From Stutzerimonas stutzeri RCH2 (lineage in GTDB: Bacteria > Pseudomonadota > Gammaproteobacteria > Pseudomonadales > Pseudomonadaceae), in NCBI RefSeq assembly GCF_000327065.1, contig NC_019936.1:372001-436000 (forward strand): a stretch of DNA of 64,000 nucleotides, written 5' to 3'. The notes under the pieces are model-generated. The model did no database searches. It saw only the letters and a list, made by a program, of their open reading frames with translations, and had not been told where the DNA came from. The position numbers and the translations under genes are program-made. Position 1 is the stretch's first letter. Each line of letters opens with the position of its first letter. This document shows, one piece after another, positions 9,972-18,411 of this stretch.

Positions 9972-9996
9972 CGCCGGCATTTCAGCCGGCGCTTTT
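9972..9996. terminator. Terminator between convergent genes
   Basis: A 7-bp stem (9972-9978 with 9985-9991) followed by CTTTT on the plus strand. It ends the ACT-domain gene (stop at 9966) and overlaps the last bases of the convergent rarD gene. Confidence 0.6.
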
Positions 9997-10872
9997 ACGC
10001 ATGATGCGCCAGGCGTCCAGGCTGTACACCGCAAGCCCCGCCCAGATGCAGAAGAACGCCAGCTGACGGTCGACCGGGAACGGCTCGCCGAACAGCTGCA
10101 CGGCGAGGATCAGCAGCAGCGTCGGCGTCAGGTACTGCAGGAAGCCCAGGGTCGAATACGGCAGATGACGCGCCGCGGCGTTGAAGCCGAGCAGCGGAAT
10201 CAGCGTCACCGGCCCGGCGGCCATCAGCCAGAGCGCATCGCTGCTGGTCCAGAATGCCGGCTCGGTGCTGGTGCCGCTGCTGAACCAGAACAGCCAGACC
10301 AGCGCTACCGGCAACAACATCCAGGTCTCCACCACCAGCCCGGGCAACGCGGCCACCGGTGCCAGCTTGCGTAGCAGACCGTAGCTGCCGAAGCTCAGCG
10401 CCAGCACGATGGAAATCCACGGAAACTCACCGAGCATCAGCAACTGCAGGCTGACACCGACAGTGGCCATCGCCACAGCCAGCCACTGCAGCGGGCGCAG
10501 GCGCTCGCGCAGCACGAGCATGCCGAGCAGCACGTTGACCAGCGGATTGATGTAGTAGCCCAGGCTGGCTTCGACCATCCGGTCGTGGTTCACCGCCCAG
10601 ACGTAGATCAGCCAGTTGGCGGCGATCAGCACGCTGGAGATGCCGAGCACGCCGAGGCGACGTGGATGTGCCAGCAGTTCGCGCCACCAGCCTGGATGGC
10701 GCCAGACCAGCAGTACCAGCGAGCCGAACACGGCCGACCAGATCACGCGCTGGGTGACGATCTCGAGCGCGCCGTATTGTTCGAGTGCCTTGAAGTAGAG
10801 CGGGAACATGCCCCAGATGCTGAAGGTGGCCAGCCCCAGCAGATAACCCTTGCGCAGATTGGCGGTAGCCAT
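9982..10872 (-). CDS. rarD: EamA-family transporter RarD
   Basis: A 296-residue inner-membrane protein with about ten hydrophobic segments (two EamA halves). The N-terminus (KGYLLGLATFSIWG, then PLYFKAL) is characteristic of RarD proteins of the drug/metabolite transporter superfamily. The family was named from chloramphenicol sensitivity; its physiological substrate is not settled. It is monocistronic, convergent with the ACT-domain gene and divergent from the SDR gene at 11075. Confidence 0.9.
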   Translation of the reverse strand: MATANLRKGYLLGLATFSIWGMFPLYFKALEQYGALEIVTQRVIWSAVFGSLVLLVWRHPGWWRELLAHPRRLGVLGISSVLIAANWLIYVWAVNHDRMVEASLGYYINPLVNVLLGMLVLRERLRPLQWLAVAMATVGVSLQLLMLGEFPWISIVLALSFGSYGLLRKLAPVAALPGLVVETWMLLPVALVWLFWFSSGTSTEPAFWTSSDALWLMAAGPVTLIPLLGFNAAARHLPYSTLGFLQYLTPTLLLILAVQLFGEPFPVDRQLAFFCIWAGLAVYSLDAWRIMRKSAG

Positions 10873-10934
10873 GACGTCCTTCGACGAGCAGCGGAGAGCC
10901 GGCCATTTTGCGCCTTCGGCCAGAGGAGAGAAAG

Positions 10935-10948
10935 GTTAGTCAGCTAAC
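10935..10948. promoter_or_regulatory. Inverted repeat upstream of the SDR-trehalase operon
   Basis: GTTAG-N4-CTAAC, a perfect 5+5 inverted repeat in the 202-bp gap between divergent rarD and the SDR gene. It is a candidate operator. No regulator is adjacent to support it and it does not match the operator family seen in the uronate region. Confidence 0.25.
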
Positions 10949-11074
10949 GTAGACACTCGGTGCGACCGGCTGCGTGCGCCGGGCTAAAGAGGGGAACGCG
11001 CGCCGCCTCGTTCCGTCTGATTTGCATACAGATCGAAACGGCATCGCGCCCGTCAGGGCGTGCGGAGGGTCGCA

Positions 11075-11842
11075 ATGCGCTTGCAGAATCAGGTGGCTCT
11101 GGTCACCGGCAGCACCCAGGGCATCGGCCGCGGCATCGCCTTGCGCCTGGCCGAGGAGGGCGCCGACATCGTCATCAACGGCCGCCAGGACGACGAGCAG
11201 GCCCGCGAGAGCCTCGAACAGGTACACGCCCGGGGCCGGCGGGTGTGCTTCATCGCCGCCGATGTCGGTGACGTCGAGCAGTGCCAGCGGTTGGTGCGCG
11301 AAGGCATCGAACAGATGGGGCGGCTGGATATTCTGGTCAACAACGCCGGTGTGCAGCGGCACGCGGCATTCCTCGACGCGCAGGCGGATGATTACGATCA
11401 GGTGCTGAACGTCAACCTGCGTGGGCCGTTCTTTCTTGCCCAGGCCTTCGCCCGTTATCTGCGCGAGCATGGCCGCGGCGGACGCATCATCAACAACAGC
11501 TCGGTGCACGAAGAGCTGCCGCATCCCAACTTCACCGCCTACTGCGCGAGCAAGGGCGGACTGAAGATGCTGATGCGCAACATCGCCATCGAACTGGCGC
11601 CGCTGGGCATCACGGTGAACAACGTGGCGCCCGGCGCGGTGGAAACGCCGATCAATCGCGAGCTGATGAACCAGCCGGAAAAATTGGCCAGCCTGCTGCA
11701 GAACATTCCGGCCGGGCGCCTTGGCCGGCCGCACGACGTCGCCGGGGTCGTCGCCTTTCTGGCCTCACCGGATGCCGAGTACATCACCGGGACGACCCTG
11801 GTGGTCGACGGCGGCCTGCTATGGAACTACAGCGAACAATGA
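11075..11842 (+). CDS. SDR-family oxidoreductase (glucose 1-dehydrogenase-like)
   Basis: A 255-residue classical short-chain dehydrogenase. The NAD(P) site TGSTQGIGRG lies at about residues 12-21, NNAG near 89-92, and the catalytic Ser and Tyr-x3-Lys near 142-161 (TAYCASK). The C-terminus (GTTLVVDGGLLW) is typical of family members acting on sugars or 3-oxoacyl substrates. The ATG at 11075 has GGAGGG eight bases upstream. It overlaps the trehalase start (ATGA, 11839-11842), so the two are co-translated. Oxidation of the glucose released from trehalose is a context inference only. Confidence 0.85.
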   Translation: MRLQNQVALVTGSTQGIGRGIALRLAEEGADIVINGRQDDEQARESLEQVHARGRRVCFIAADVGDVEQCQRLVREGIEQMGRLDILVNNAGVQRHAAFLDAQADDYDQVLNVNLRGPFFLAQAFARYLREHGRGGRIINNSSVHEELPHPNFTAYCASKGGLKMLMRNIAIELAPLGITVNNVAPGAVETPINRELMNQPEKLASLLQNIPAGRLGRPHDVAGVVAFLASPDAEYITGTTLVVDGGLLWNYSEQ

Positions 11843-13443
11843 CCGATATCGCGCCGTGCCAGCCGTTCACCTACGATGTCAGCGCCATCTCGCTGGCCGA
11901 TACGCTCACCCCCGCCGAGCGCTATCAGGAATTGTTCGTCGCCGTGCAGATGCAATGCATCTTTCCCGACAGCAAAACCTTCGTCGACTGCGCGCCTCTG
12001 CAGCATCCCGAAGCCATCCTGGCGGACTATCGAGGGCGTTGCGACGAGCCGGGCTTTGACCTCGCCGCGTTCGTTCGCGAGCATTTCAGCCTGTATGAAA
12101 TGCCGGTCAAGGAGTTCGTCGCCAACCCCGACGACAGCCTGGCCGAGCACATCGACCGGCTCTGGCCGATCCTCACCCGCCATCCGCAGGACCATCCCGA
12201 GCATTCCTCGCTGCTGCCGCTGCCGCACGACTACGTGGTGCCGGGCGGACGCTTCACCGAGCTGTATTACTGGGATTCCTACTTCACCATGCTCGGCCTG
12301 GACGAAAGTGGGCATTGCGATCTGCTGCGCGCCATGGCGGACAACTTCGCCTACCTGATCGACACCTACGGCCACGTGCCCAACGGCAATCGCACCTACT
12401 ACCTGGGCCGCTCGCAGCCGCCGGTGTTCGCCCTGATGACCGAGTTGTTCGAGGAAACCGGCGTCTATCGCGCCAGCGATTACCTGCCGCAGCTGCACAA
12501 GGAGTACGCGTTCTGGATGGACGGGGCCGATGCCTTGCGCCCGGGTGAGGCGCATCGGCGTTGCGTCTGCCTGGCCGACGGCGTGGTGCTCAACCGCTAC
12601 TGGGACGAGCGCGACACGCCGCGCGAGGAGTCGTATCGAGAAGATGTCGAAACCGCGCGCTCCAGCTGCCGGCCGCGGCACGAGGTCTATCGCGATCTGC
12701 GCGCCGGGGCCGAATCGGGCTGGGACTTCAGCTCGCGCTGGCTGGATGACGCCCACCGGCTGGCGACCATCCGCACCACCAGCATCCTGCCGGTCGACCT
12801 CAACGCGCTGCTCTACAAGCTGGAGCGGCAGATCGCCGAGTTGTCCGCGGTGAAGAACCAGCATGCCTGCGCCGAGGACTTCGCGCGACGCGCCGCGGCC
12901 CGGCTCAGTGCCATCGACAACTACCTGTGGAACCCGAATGCCGCTGCTTACTTCGACTACGACTGGCAGCGCGGCCGGCAGCGCGACAACCTCACTGCCG
13001 CAACACTGGCCCCGCTGTTCGTCGGCATGGCTAGCGCCGAGCAGGCGGCCGCTGTCGCCCTGACTGTGCAGGCACGATTGCTCGTGCCGGGTGGCCTGGC
13101 GACGACGGAAATCGGTGGCAGTGGCGAACAGTGGGACCGCCCCAACGGCTGGGCACCGCTGCAGTGGATCGGCATTCGTGGCCTGCAGCGCTACGGCCAT
13201 GATGCGCTGGCGCTGGAGATCGAAGAGCGCTGGCTGACCATCGTCAGCCACCTCTTCGAGCGCGAGAACAAGCTGGTGGAGAAATACGTGCTGCGGCCCT
13301 GCACCGAGCATGCCGGTGGCGGTGAGTATCCGCTGCAGGATGGCTTCGGCTGGACCAACGGCGTGACCCGCAAGCTGATGCAGGAAGATCCCGGCCACGA
13401 AGCCAACCGCTGCCGCGCCGGGCACTGCCGGACGGCCTCGTAG
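11839..13443 (+). CDS. Alpha,alpha-trehalase, GH37
   Basis: A 534-residue inverting glycoside hydrolase splitting trehalose into two glucoses. Both trehalase signatures are present: PGGRFTELYYWDSY from residue 135 and QWDRPNGWAP from residue 431. A glycine-rich segment follows (GGGEYPLQDGFGWTNGV), with the expected catalytic Glu. There is no signal peptide, so it is cytoplasmic like TreF rather than periplasmic like TreA. The start overlaps the SDR stop by four bases. The last 15 residues (Cys- and Arg-rich) look unlike the family and may be a drifted tail. Confidence 0.93.
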   Translation: MTDIAPCQPFTYDVSAISLADTLTPAERYQELFVAVQMQCIFPDSKTFVDCAPLQHPEAILADYRGRCDEPGFDLAAFVREHFSLYEMPVKEFVANPDDSLAEHIDRLWPILTRHPQDHPEHSSLLPLPHDYVVPGGRFTELYYWDSYFTMLGLDESGHCDLLRAMADNFAYLIDTYGHVPNGNRTYYLGRSQPPVFALMTELFEETGVYRASDYLPQLHKEYAFWMDGADALRPGEAHRRCVCLADGVVLNRYWDERDTPREESYREDVETARSSCRPRHEVYRDLRAGAESGWDFSSRWLDDAHRLATIRTTSILPVDLNALLYKLERQIAELSAVKNQHACAEDFARRAAARLSAIDNYLWNPNAAAYFDYDWQRGRQRDNLTAATLAPLFVGMASAEQAAAVALTVQARLLVPGGLATTEIGGSGEQWDRPNGWAPLQWIGIRGLQRYGHDALALEIEERWLTIVSHLFERENKLVEKYVLRPCTEHAGGGEYPLQDGFGWTNGVTRKLMQEDPGHEANRCRAGHCRTAS

Positions 13444-13497
13444 CTGACCAAAGCGCATCTGTGGGGCTGTATTTCCCTACAAATGCAATGGATCAAT

Positions 13498-13512
13498 AGT
13501 TATCGTACAACT
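13498..13512 (+). promoter_or_regulatory. Operator upstream of the FadR-type regulator gene
   Basis: The core ATCGT-ACAAC at 13502-13511 is, on the opposite strand, GTTGT-ACGAT. The surrounding 14 bases (AGTTGTACGATAAC) are identical to the operator in front of kdgD (29019-29032). It lies about 50 bases before the regulator ATG, which suggests autoregulation. Confidence 0.65.
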
Positions 13513-13559
13513 GCTGGGCTATGATGACGGTTGCTTCCGCTTCTCAGAGATCGCCGTCC

Positions 13560-14312
13560 ATGGATAATCAGAGCGCCCAGCCCCGCGCCCGTCGCAAACA
13601 CCGCAGCCTCGCCCAGGAACTGGTCGCCGAGCTTTCGCAACAGATCCGCGACGGCCTGATGAAGCGTGGCGACAAGCTGCCGACCGAGTCGGCGATCATG
13701 CAGGCGCAGGGCGTGAGCCGCACGGTGGTGCGCGAGGCGATCTCGCGGCTGCAGGCCTCGGGGCTGGTGGAAACGCGGCACGGTATCGGCACCTTCGTGC
13801 TGGATACGCCGAGCACCACCGGACTGCGCATCGACCCGGCGACCATCGGCACGTTGCGCGATCTGCTGGCGATCCTCGAGCTGCGCATCAGCCTGGAAGT
13901 GGAGTCGGCCGGCCTCGCCGCGCAGCGTCGCACGCCCGAGCAGCTGGCGGCGATGCGTGCCTTTCTCGATCAGCTGAATCAGAGCGCGGCGCATTCCAGC
14001 GACGCAGTGGCGTCGGACTTCCAGTTCCATCTGCAAATCGCCGAGGCCACCGGCAACCGCTATTTCACCGACATCATGAGCCACCTCGGCACGACGCTGA
14101 TCCCGCGCAGCCGGGTCAATTCCGCGCGCCTGGCCCATGACGATCAGCAGCACTATCAGGCGCGTCTGGGCCGCGAGCATGAGCAGATCTACGAGGCCAT
14201 CGCGCGACAGGACCCGGAGTCGGCGCGGGCGGCCATGCGCCTGCACCTGACCAACAGCCGCGAGCGGCTGCGTCAGGCCCATGAGGAGGCGGAGGCGAGC
14301 AAGGTCGGCTGA
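13560..14312 (+). CDS. gguR: GntR-family (FadR subgroup) regulator of uronate/aldarate genes, GguR-like
   Basis: A 250-residue repressor-type protein. The N-terminal winged helix-turn-helix (about residues 20-85) contains GDKLPTESAIMQAQGVSRT, VVREAISRL and the wing RHGIGTFV. The C-terminal FCD ligand domain is all-helical. Operators matching its own upstream site lie before udh, gudD, kdgD and oprD, so it is the best candidate regulator of those operons. The regulator known to control proteobacterial hexuronate oxidation, GguR, belongs to this subgroup. Equating the two is inference. The start at 13560 is preferred to the in-frame ATG pair at 13521, which would abut the operator; neither has a strong ribosome site. 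Confidence 0.75.
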   Translation: MDNQSAQPRARRKHRSLAQELVAELSQQIRDGLMKRGDKLPTESAIMQAQGVSRTVVREAISRLQASGLVETRHGIGTFVLDTPSTTGLRIDPATIGTLRDLLAILELRISLEVESAGLAAQRRTPEQLAAMRAFLDQLNQSAAHSSDAVASDFQFHLQIAEATGNRYFTDIMSHLGTTLIPRSRVNSARLAHDDQQHYQARLGREHEQIYEAIARQDPESARAAMRLHLTNSRERLRQAHEEAEASKVG

Positions 14313-14369
14313 CCCCGCGCCTCGTCAGCCAGCCGCCGCGCCCTGCGGCGGGCTGGCCTTCGGCAAGGC

Positions 14370-15272
14370 CTAGCGGCGGTACGCCAGCAGGACGACACCG
14401 CCGACCACGATCAGGCCGCCGACCACCTGCATCGCCCCGAGCAGCTGGCCGAGCACCAGCCAGCCCAGCAGCATGCCGGCCACCGGCTCCATGTTCATCA
14501 CCGGCGCGTTGCGCGCGATGTTCAGCCGTGGCATGCAGATGAACAGCGTCGAAAACGCCGCGCCGTAGAGCAAGACCAGGCAACCCAGGGCGATCCAGCC
14601 GGCGGATGCGTTGGGTAATCCAAGCCCACCGGGAATCAGGTCACTGGCGCCAAGCAGCGCCGACGCACCGAACACTACGAGCAGCGTCAGCATGCTGCGC
14701 ACCGAACCGGCCATGTTCGACAGCTTGTGCTCGGTGACCCACAGCGCTACCGCGAACACTGCCGCTGCCGTCAGGCTGAAGAGGATGCCAGCGACCCACT
14801 GGCCATCCGGCGCCTCGGCGCTCATCAGGCGTGCTGGCACATCCAGCACCAGCACCAGGCCGATCAGGATCAGCCCCATGATCGCCAGCGCCTGGCGGGT
14901 CGGCCGCGGCCCGCCGAGCGCCCAGGTGAGCAGTGCCAGCAGAATCGGCGACAGGTTCACCACCAGCAGCGCCAGCGCCACCGGAATGCGCGCCACCGCC
15001 GAATAGATGCAGAAGCTCTGCACCGCGATCAGCAGGCCGAGCAGGATCTGCCAGCGCCAGGTTGCCGGGCTCAGACGCAGCGATTCACGACGCCAGAACA
15101 CCAGCGCAGCCAGCGCCAGCAGCGTCACCCCGGCGCGGCAGAGCATGGCCAGTAGCAGGCCGGTGCCATGGTCGAAGGCGATCCGCGCGGCGATGTGGTT
15201 GGCGGCGAATGAACAGGCCAGAGTGGCCAGGATCAGCACGGCGATGTGGCGTGGAAATGGCGTGGCTAACAT
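14370..15272 (-). CDS. EamA-family drug/metabolite transporter
   Basis: A 300-residue inner-membrane protein with ten hydrophobic segments and two EamA repeats (MEPVAGMLLGWLVLGQ in the second half is typical). It probably exports a small metabolite or amino acid; the substrate is not predictable. The ATG at 15272 gives a protein starting directly at TM1. An upstream in-frame start at 15311 adds 13 polar residues with no better ribosome site. It is convergent with the FadR-type regulator and separated from the TRAP operon by a structured repeat. Confidence 0.85.
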   Translation of the reverse strand: MLATPFPRHIAVLILATLACSFAANHIAARIAFDHGTGLLLAMLCRAGVTLLALAALVFWRRESLRLSPATWRWQILLGLLIAVQSFCIYSAVARIPVALALLVVNLSPILLALLTWALGGPRPTRQALAIMGLILIGLVLVLDVPARLMSAEAPDGQWVAGILFSLTAAAVFAVALWVTEHKLSNMAGSVRSMLTLLVVFGASALLGASDLIPGGLGLPNASAGWIALGCLVLLYGAAFSTLFICMPRLNIARNAPVMNMEPVAGMLLGWLVLGQLLGAMQVVGGLIVVGGVVLLAYRR

Positions 15273-15370
15273 GGCAGGGCGATACGTCCTTAAACGAGGC
15301 GCTGCGCACAAGGCGGCTTTGCTTGGGCGAGTAGCTCGGCAAACGATGCAGCGAAGCAGGCAGTGTGTGA

Positions 15371-15486
15371 GATCTTGCGAGCTAGAGCCCTACAAGGCAA
15401 AAACAGGCGAGGAAGCGGAGTTTACTTTTGTAAATGAGCATTCCGAGCCTGTTTTTAACGCAGGAGGGCCGACGCGCAGCAGATCG
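15371..15486. repeat. Long imperfect palindromic intergenic element
   Basis: A nested inverted repeat is centred at 15427/15428. The inner stem is TTTAC (15421-15425) with GTAAA (15430-15434). The main arm AAAAACAGGC (15399-15408) pairs with GCCTGTTTTT (15447-15456), and GGAA (15411-15414) with TTCC (15441-15444). The outer arms GCCCT (15387-15391) and GATCT (15371-15375) pair with AGGGC (15465-15469) and AGATC (15481-15485) at a constant one-base offset. It lies just past the dctM stop. It has no coding potential in keeping with its neighbours. It resembles dispersed palindromic elements seen in related genomes, but copy number cannot be judged here. Confidence 0.6.
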
Positions 15487-15495
15487 TGAGCTGGA

Positions 15496-16776
15496 TCAGA
15501 GCACTACGCTCGGCAGCCACAGCGAAATCATCGGGATATAGGTCACTGCCATCAGCACCGCGAACAGCGCGGCGTAGAACGGCAGCAGGGCCTTTACCGT
15601 GTTCTCGATGGTGACCTTGCCGATGGCGGCACCGACGAAGAGTACCGCACCGACCGGCGGGGTAATCAGCCCGATCCCGAGGTTGACCAGCATGATCATG
15701 CCGAAGTGCACCGGGTCGACGCCGAAGGAAACGACTACCGGCAGCAGGATCGGCGTCAGGATCAGGATCAGCGGTGCCATGTCCATCAGCGTGCCCAGCA
15801 CCAGCAGCATGAAGTTGATGCACATGAGGATCACGTAACGGTTGTCCGACAGCGCCAGGAACGCGGTGGTGATCTTCGACGGGATCTGCATCAGGGTCAT
15901 GATGTAGCCGAAGCTCGCGGCGAAGGCGATCAGGATCATCACGATCGACAGGGTGCGCACCGTGCGATGCAGCATTCTCGGCAGCTCGCTCCACTTGTAG
16001 TCGCGGTAGATGAACATGGTCACGAAGAACGCCCAGACCACTGCCACCGCGGCGGACTCGGTGGCCGTGAACACGCCGGAGAGAATGCCGCCGAGGATGA
16101 TGACCATGGTCATCAGGCCCCACAGCGCCTCGACGCAGATCTTCAACGCCTGGCGCAGCGGTACTACTTCGCCCTTGGGGTAGTTGCGCTTGCGGGCGAA
16201 CAGCAGGCACAGGGTCGCCATGGTGGCGCTGAGCAGCAGGCCCGGACCGATGCCGGCGACGAACAGCGCGGCGATGGATACGGTGCCGCCGGCGGCCAGC
16301 GAATAGATCACCGAGTTGTGGCTGGGCGGCGTCAGCAGTGCCTGTACCGAACCGGAAATGGTCACCGCGGTGGAAAATTCCCGCGGGTAGCCCTTCTTCT
16401 CCATCTCGGGGATCAGCACCGAGCCGACCGAGGCGGTGTCCGCCAGGGATGAGCCGGAGATGGCGCCGAAGAAGGTCGAGGCGGTGATGTTGACCAGTGA
16501 CAGGCCGCCGCGAACGAAGCCGACCAGCACTCCGGCGAAGGCGACCAGGCGCCGGGCCATGCCGCCTTCAGCCATGATCGCGCCGGCCAGAACGAAGAAG
16601 GGAATGGCCAGCAGGGAGAATTTGTTCACGCCGCCGGCGATCTGAATCATCACGGCGTGCAGGGGAATGTCGATCCACCAGGCACCGACCAGGGTGGCCA
16701 GGCCGAGGGAGTAGGCGACCGGAACACGTAGCAGAATGAGGACGATGAAGCTGCCCAACAGGACGACGGCATCCAT
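15496..16776 (-). CDS. TRAP transporter large permease (DctM type)
   Basis: A 426-residue inner-membrane protein with about 12 hydrophobic segments; the main transmembrane channel of a sodium-coupled TRAP system. Family hallmarks include RVPVAYSLG at the N-terminus, GSSLADTASVGSVLIPEM, and the C-terminal LGIGLITPPVGAVLFV. Its start overlaps the dctQ stop by one base (TAATG). It is last in the operon udh-lactonase-dctP-dctQ-dctM, so uptake of hexuronates is the likely job. Confidence 0.93.
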   Translation of the reverse strand: MDAVVLLGSFIVLILLRVPVAYSLGLATLVGAWWIDIPLHAVMIQIAGGVNKFSLLAIPFFVLAGAIMAEGGMARRLVAFAGVLVGFVRGGLSLVNITASTFFGAISGSSLADTASVGSVLIPEMEKKGYPREFSTAVTISGSVQALLTPPSHNSVIYSLAAGGTVSIAALFVAGIGPGLLLSATMATLCLLFARKRNYPKGEVVPLRQALKICVEALWGLMTMVIILGGILSGVFTATESAAVAVVWAFFVTMFIYRDYKWSELPRMLHRTVRTLSIVMILIAFAASFGYIMTLMQIPSKITTAFLALSDNRYVILMCINFMLLVLGTLMDMAPLILILTPILLPVVVSFGVDPVHFGMIMLVNLGIGLITPPVGAVLFVGAAIGKVTIENTVKALLPFYAALFAVLMAVTYIPMISLWLPSVVL

Positions 16777-17303
16777 TACACGGACTCCTTGGACTCTTCA
16801 CGGGCTTCGTAATCGACGACCCGGCGCTTGCTCTGGTCGCCGTACAGCAGTTGCTCGATGACGAACAGCAGGGTGATGAAGCCGCCCAGTGGAATCGGTG
16901 CGTAGCTGATGCCGACCCGCATCCAGGTCAGGGTGCTGAGGTACTGGTTCCAAGTGGCGACGCACAGCTTGTAGCCCCAGATCAGCATGAACAGGCTGAT
17001 GGCCGCCATGGCCAGGCGCACGAACAGGATGATGAAGGGCTGGGCCAGCGGCGGCAGGCGATCGCTGAGCACCTGCACGGCCATGTGTGCGCCGGCGCGG
17101 TAGCTGGCGGCGGCGCCGACGAAGGTGAACAGCACCATCAGCAGAATGGCGATGGGTTCGGGCCAGCCGAGGCCCTGACCCAGTGCGTAGCGGCTGAACA
17201 CGCCCCAGGGAATGATCGTCGCCATGATCACGATCGCTGTGGCGGCGACGATGACGCAGGCGCGGTAGATGGCGTCATTGACGCCTAGAACCAGGTTTTT
17301 CAT
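16776..17303 (-). CDS. TRAP transporter small permease (DctQ type)
   Basis: A 175-residue membrane protein with four hydrophobic segments, including the family motif VFSRYALGQGLGWPEPIA near residues 33-50. It pairs with the DctM subunit encoded immediately downstream (one-base overlap). It lies 58 bases after the binding-protein gene in the same operon. Confidence 0.9.
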   Translation of the reverse strand: MKNLVLGVNDAIYRACVIVAATAIVIMATIIPWGVFSRYALGQGLGWPEPIAILLMVLFTFVGAAASYRAGAHMAVQVLSDRLPPLAQPFIILFVRLAMAAISLFMLIWGYKLCVATWNQYLSTLTWMRVGISYAPIPLGGFITLLFVIEQLLYGDQSKRRVVDYEAREESKESV

Positions 17304-17361
17304 GAGACTCCACCGATTGCATCGCGGCGGTGCAGGCCGCCGCGATGCGCTTGCACGAGGG

Positions 17362-18333
17362 TTACTGAACGGCTTCGATGCGCTTGATCAGCTCGGCGAA
17401 CTGCGCGCCGTACTTCTCGCGGACCGGGGCGGTGGCGTCGTAGAAGGGCTTGGTGTCGACCTCGATGAACTCGACGCCCTCGGCCTTGAGCTTCTCGTTG
17501 CTGGCGGTTTCCTTGGCCACCCAGAGGTCGCGCTCTTCCAGCTGGGCTTCCTTGGCCAGTTTCTTCACCGTCGCCTGCTGCTCGGGGCTGAGCTTGTTCC
17601 AGGTGTCCTTGGACATCAGCAGCGGCTCGGGCAGGATCAAATGGTGGGTCTGGGTGTAGTGCTTGGCCACGCGGAAGTGGTTGTGTTCGAGCAGGGTCGG
17701 CGAGTTGTTCTCGGCGCCGTCGATCACGCCGCTCTGCAGGGCGCTGAAGATTTCGCCGGTGTCCATGGCGATGCCGTTGGCGCCCATGGCGTTGAGGGTG
17801 TCGATGAACAGCGGGTTGCCGATCACACGGATCTTCATGCCCTTGAGGTCTTCGATGCGGCGGATCGGTTTCTTGGTGTACAGGCTGCGGCTGCCGGCTT
17901 CCATCCAGGCCAGGCCGACCATGTTGAAGTCCGAGTTGGTGATGGCGTCGAGGATCTCCTGACCGATCTCGCCGTCGACCACCTTGCGCATGTGGTCGAT
18001 GTCGCGGAACACGAACGGCATGTTGAACACGTTGGTGGCCGGCACTACCGGACCTACCGAGCCGAGGCTGACGCGGGTCAGTTGCACCGCGCCAATCTGA
18101 GTCTGCTCGATCACTTCCTTTTCGGAACCGAGTACGCCGCCGGCAAACATGCGCGACTTGATCTCGCCGTTGGTGGCGGTTTCCAGCTTCTTGCCAAGGT
18201 TTTCCATGGCGACCACGGTCGGGTAACCGGCCGGGTGGATCTCGGCGATCTTCAGCGTCATGGCGTGGGCCAGCCCGCTGATGCAGAAGGCGAAGGGAAG
18301 GGCGGTAACGAGCAACTTGCGTTTGAGGTTCAT
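17362..18333 (-). CDS. TRAP transporter periplasmic solute-binding protein (DctP type), probably hexuronate-binding
   Basis: A 323-residue secreted binding protein. The signal peptide ends near GLAHA (residue 24). The mature protein shows the DctP fold: LKIAEIHPAGYPTV at the start, and MKIRVIGNPLFIDTLNAMGA, which carries the conserved Arg that holds the ligand carboxylate. DAAENNSP-type sequence follows (VIDGAENNSPTLL). The ATG at 18333 has GGAGAG upstream. Linkage to uronate dehydrogenase and the lactonase points to galacturonate or glucuronate as ligand. The specificity is inferred from context. Confidence 0.9.
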   Translation of the reverse strand: MNLKRKLLVTALPFAFCISGLAHAMTLKIAEIHPAGYPTVVAMENLGKKLETATNGEIKSRMFAGGVLGSEKEVIEQTQIGAVQLTRVSLGSVGPVVPATNVFNMPFVFRDIDHMRKVVDGEIGQEILDAITNSDFNMVGLAWMEAGSRSLYTKKPIRRIEDLKGMKIRVIGNPLFIDTLNAMGANGIAMDTGEIFSALQSGVIDGAENNSPTLLEHNHFRVAKHYTQTHHLILPEPLLMSKDTWNKLSPEQQATVKKLAKEAQLEERDLWVAKETASNEKLKAEGVEFIEVDTKPFYDATAPVREKYGAQFAELIKRIEAVQ

Positions 18334-18411
18334 GACACTCTCCATCTTGTTTTTGTTGGTGTGCAGCGTTGCGAGAAGCGAGGTCGGGCAAGCGGCCCTT
18401 CCCTGGTTTTT

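Noticed and set aside
11827..13458. A 543-codon minus-strand frame opposite trehalase
   Set aside because: Antisense shadow; trehalase signatures are intact on the plus strand.
15007..15489. 160-codon plus-strand frame over the palindromic element
   Set aside because: Its first half is antisense to the EamA transporter. Its tail merely translates the inverted repeat.
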